In this document: in pieces, positions 23,674 through 24,039 of the stretch
Layout: the number at the start of each line of letters is the position of its first letter
Numbering within the stretch: the stretch's first letter is position 1
Assembly: GCA_035701825.1 (NCBI GenBank)
Contig: DASSRK010000050.1
Coordinates: forward strand, 1 to 24,039
Source of the DNA: CADEED01 sp035701825
Lineage (GTDB): Bacteria > Pseudomonadota > Gammaproteobacteria > Steroidobacterales > Steroidobacteraceae
DNA length: 24,039 nucleotides
Direction: 5' to 3'
Notes under the pieces: generated by a model
Database searches by the model: none
Told to the model about the DNA's origin: nothing
Seen by the model: only the letters and a program-made list of their open reading frames with translations
Made by a program: the position numbers and the translations under genes

Positions 23674-24039
23674 ATGAAGATTTCTTTCGAACTCGGCGCC
23701 GAGTTCCGTGATGGCCAGGGCAAGGGTGCGAGCCGCCGCCTGCGTCATGCGGGCCGCGTGCCGGCCATCCTGTACGGGGGTCACGTCGAGCCCCGTGCCA
23801 TTTCACTCGATCACCAGAAGCTGATGACGCTGGTCGACAACGAGAAGTTCTACTCGTCGATCATCAACCTCGTGGTCGGCGACAAGAAGCAGGCCGCGAT
23901 CGTCAAGGACCTGCAGATGCACCCGGCGCGCAACGCCATCGTGCACGTCGACATGCAGCGCGTGTCGGAGAACGAGAAGATCCGCATCCACGTCCCGATC
24001 CACTTCAAGGGCGAGGCCGCTTCGCCCGGCGTGAAGACC
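23674..24039 (+). CDS. rplY: 50S ribosomal protein L25/general stress protein Ctc (3' truncated)
   Basis: bL25 binds 5S rRNA in the large ribosomal subunit; the Ctc/TL5 form carries an extra C-terminal beta domain. The first 122 codons are visible before the window ends. MKISFELGAEFRDGQGKGASRRLRHAG shows the start, followed by the 5S-binding RVPAILYGG segment, KDLQMHPARNAIVHVDMQRV and the beginning of the TL5 domain (KIRIHVPIHFKGEAASPGVK). GGAG at 23663-23666 sets the start at the ATG of 23674; an ATG at 23669 closes after two codons. The prs-rplY order is conserved in gammaproteobacteria. Confidence 0.96.
   Translation, partial: MKISFELGAEFRDGQGKGASRRLRHAGRVPAILYGGHVEPRAISLDHQKLMTLVDNEKFYSSIINLVVGDKKQAAIVKDLQMHPARNAIVHVDMQRVSENEKIRIHVPIHFKGEAASPGVKT

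Overview
The window is a GC-rich, densely packed chromosomal segment from a gammaproteobacterium. Gene order suggests the Xanthomonadales/Nevskiales/Steroidobacter side of the class: the order TPR protein - lolB - ispE - tRNA-Gln - prs - rplY with prfA divergent at its left edge is a classic gammaproteobacterial neighbourhood. The genus cannot be fixed from the sequence alone. Most genes are housekeeping, and many starts and stops overlap by 1-8 bp.

Layout. (1) 1-3231, + strand: the end of gatA, then gatB (tRNA-dependent amidotransferase) and hslO (Hsp33). (2) 3310-5175, +: a Tat-exported GH127-type (DUF1680) glycosidase. (3) 5168-9490, - strand, transcription order prmC, ppiB, mtgA, then a DUF898 membrane protein with its own promoter, and an M48 metallopeptidase. 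(4) 9541-14923, +: a tight five-gene block of polytopic membrane protein, DUF4129, DUF4350, MoxR AAA+ ATPase and DUF58. (5) 15055-19147, -: prfA, a fused RDD-SpoIIM membrane protein, and a secreted beta-propeller/thioredoxin fusion. (6) 19191-24039, +: TPR protein, lolB, ispE, tRNA-Gln(UUG), prs and the start of rplY.

The best candidate for a poorly described system is regions 4 plus 5. The MoxR/DUF58/DUF4129/DUF4350 block and the facing RDD-SpoIIM fusion contain the parts of a widespread but uncharacterised MoxR-type cluster. This set sits exactly between prfA and prmC, which are normally adjacent (RF1 and the methyltransferase that modifies its GGQ glutamine). hemA, usually next to prfA, is absent between prfA and the TPR gene.

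Non-coding points: three start codons (prfA, the TPR gene, the 9541 membrane protein) lie exactly 7 nt after a good -10 hexamer, predicting leaderless mRNAs. A 94-nt near-perfect inverted repeat starts one base after the prs stop. A long GC hairpin separates the convergent DUF58 and propeller genes. The octamer TTGTTAGG recurs four times on one strand and contains every in-frame TTA codon I could find.
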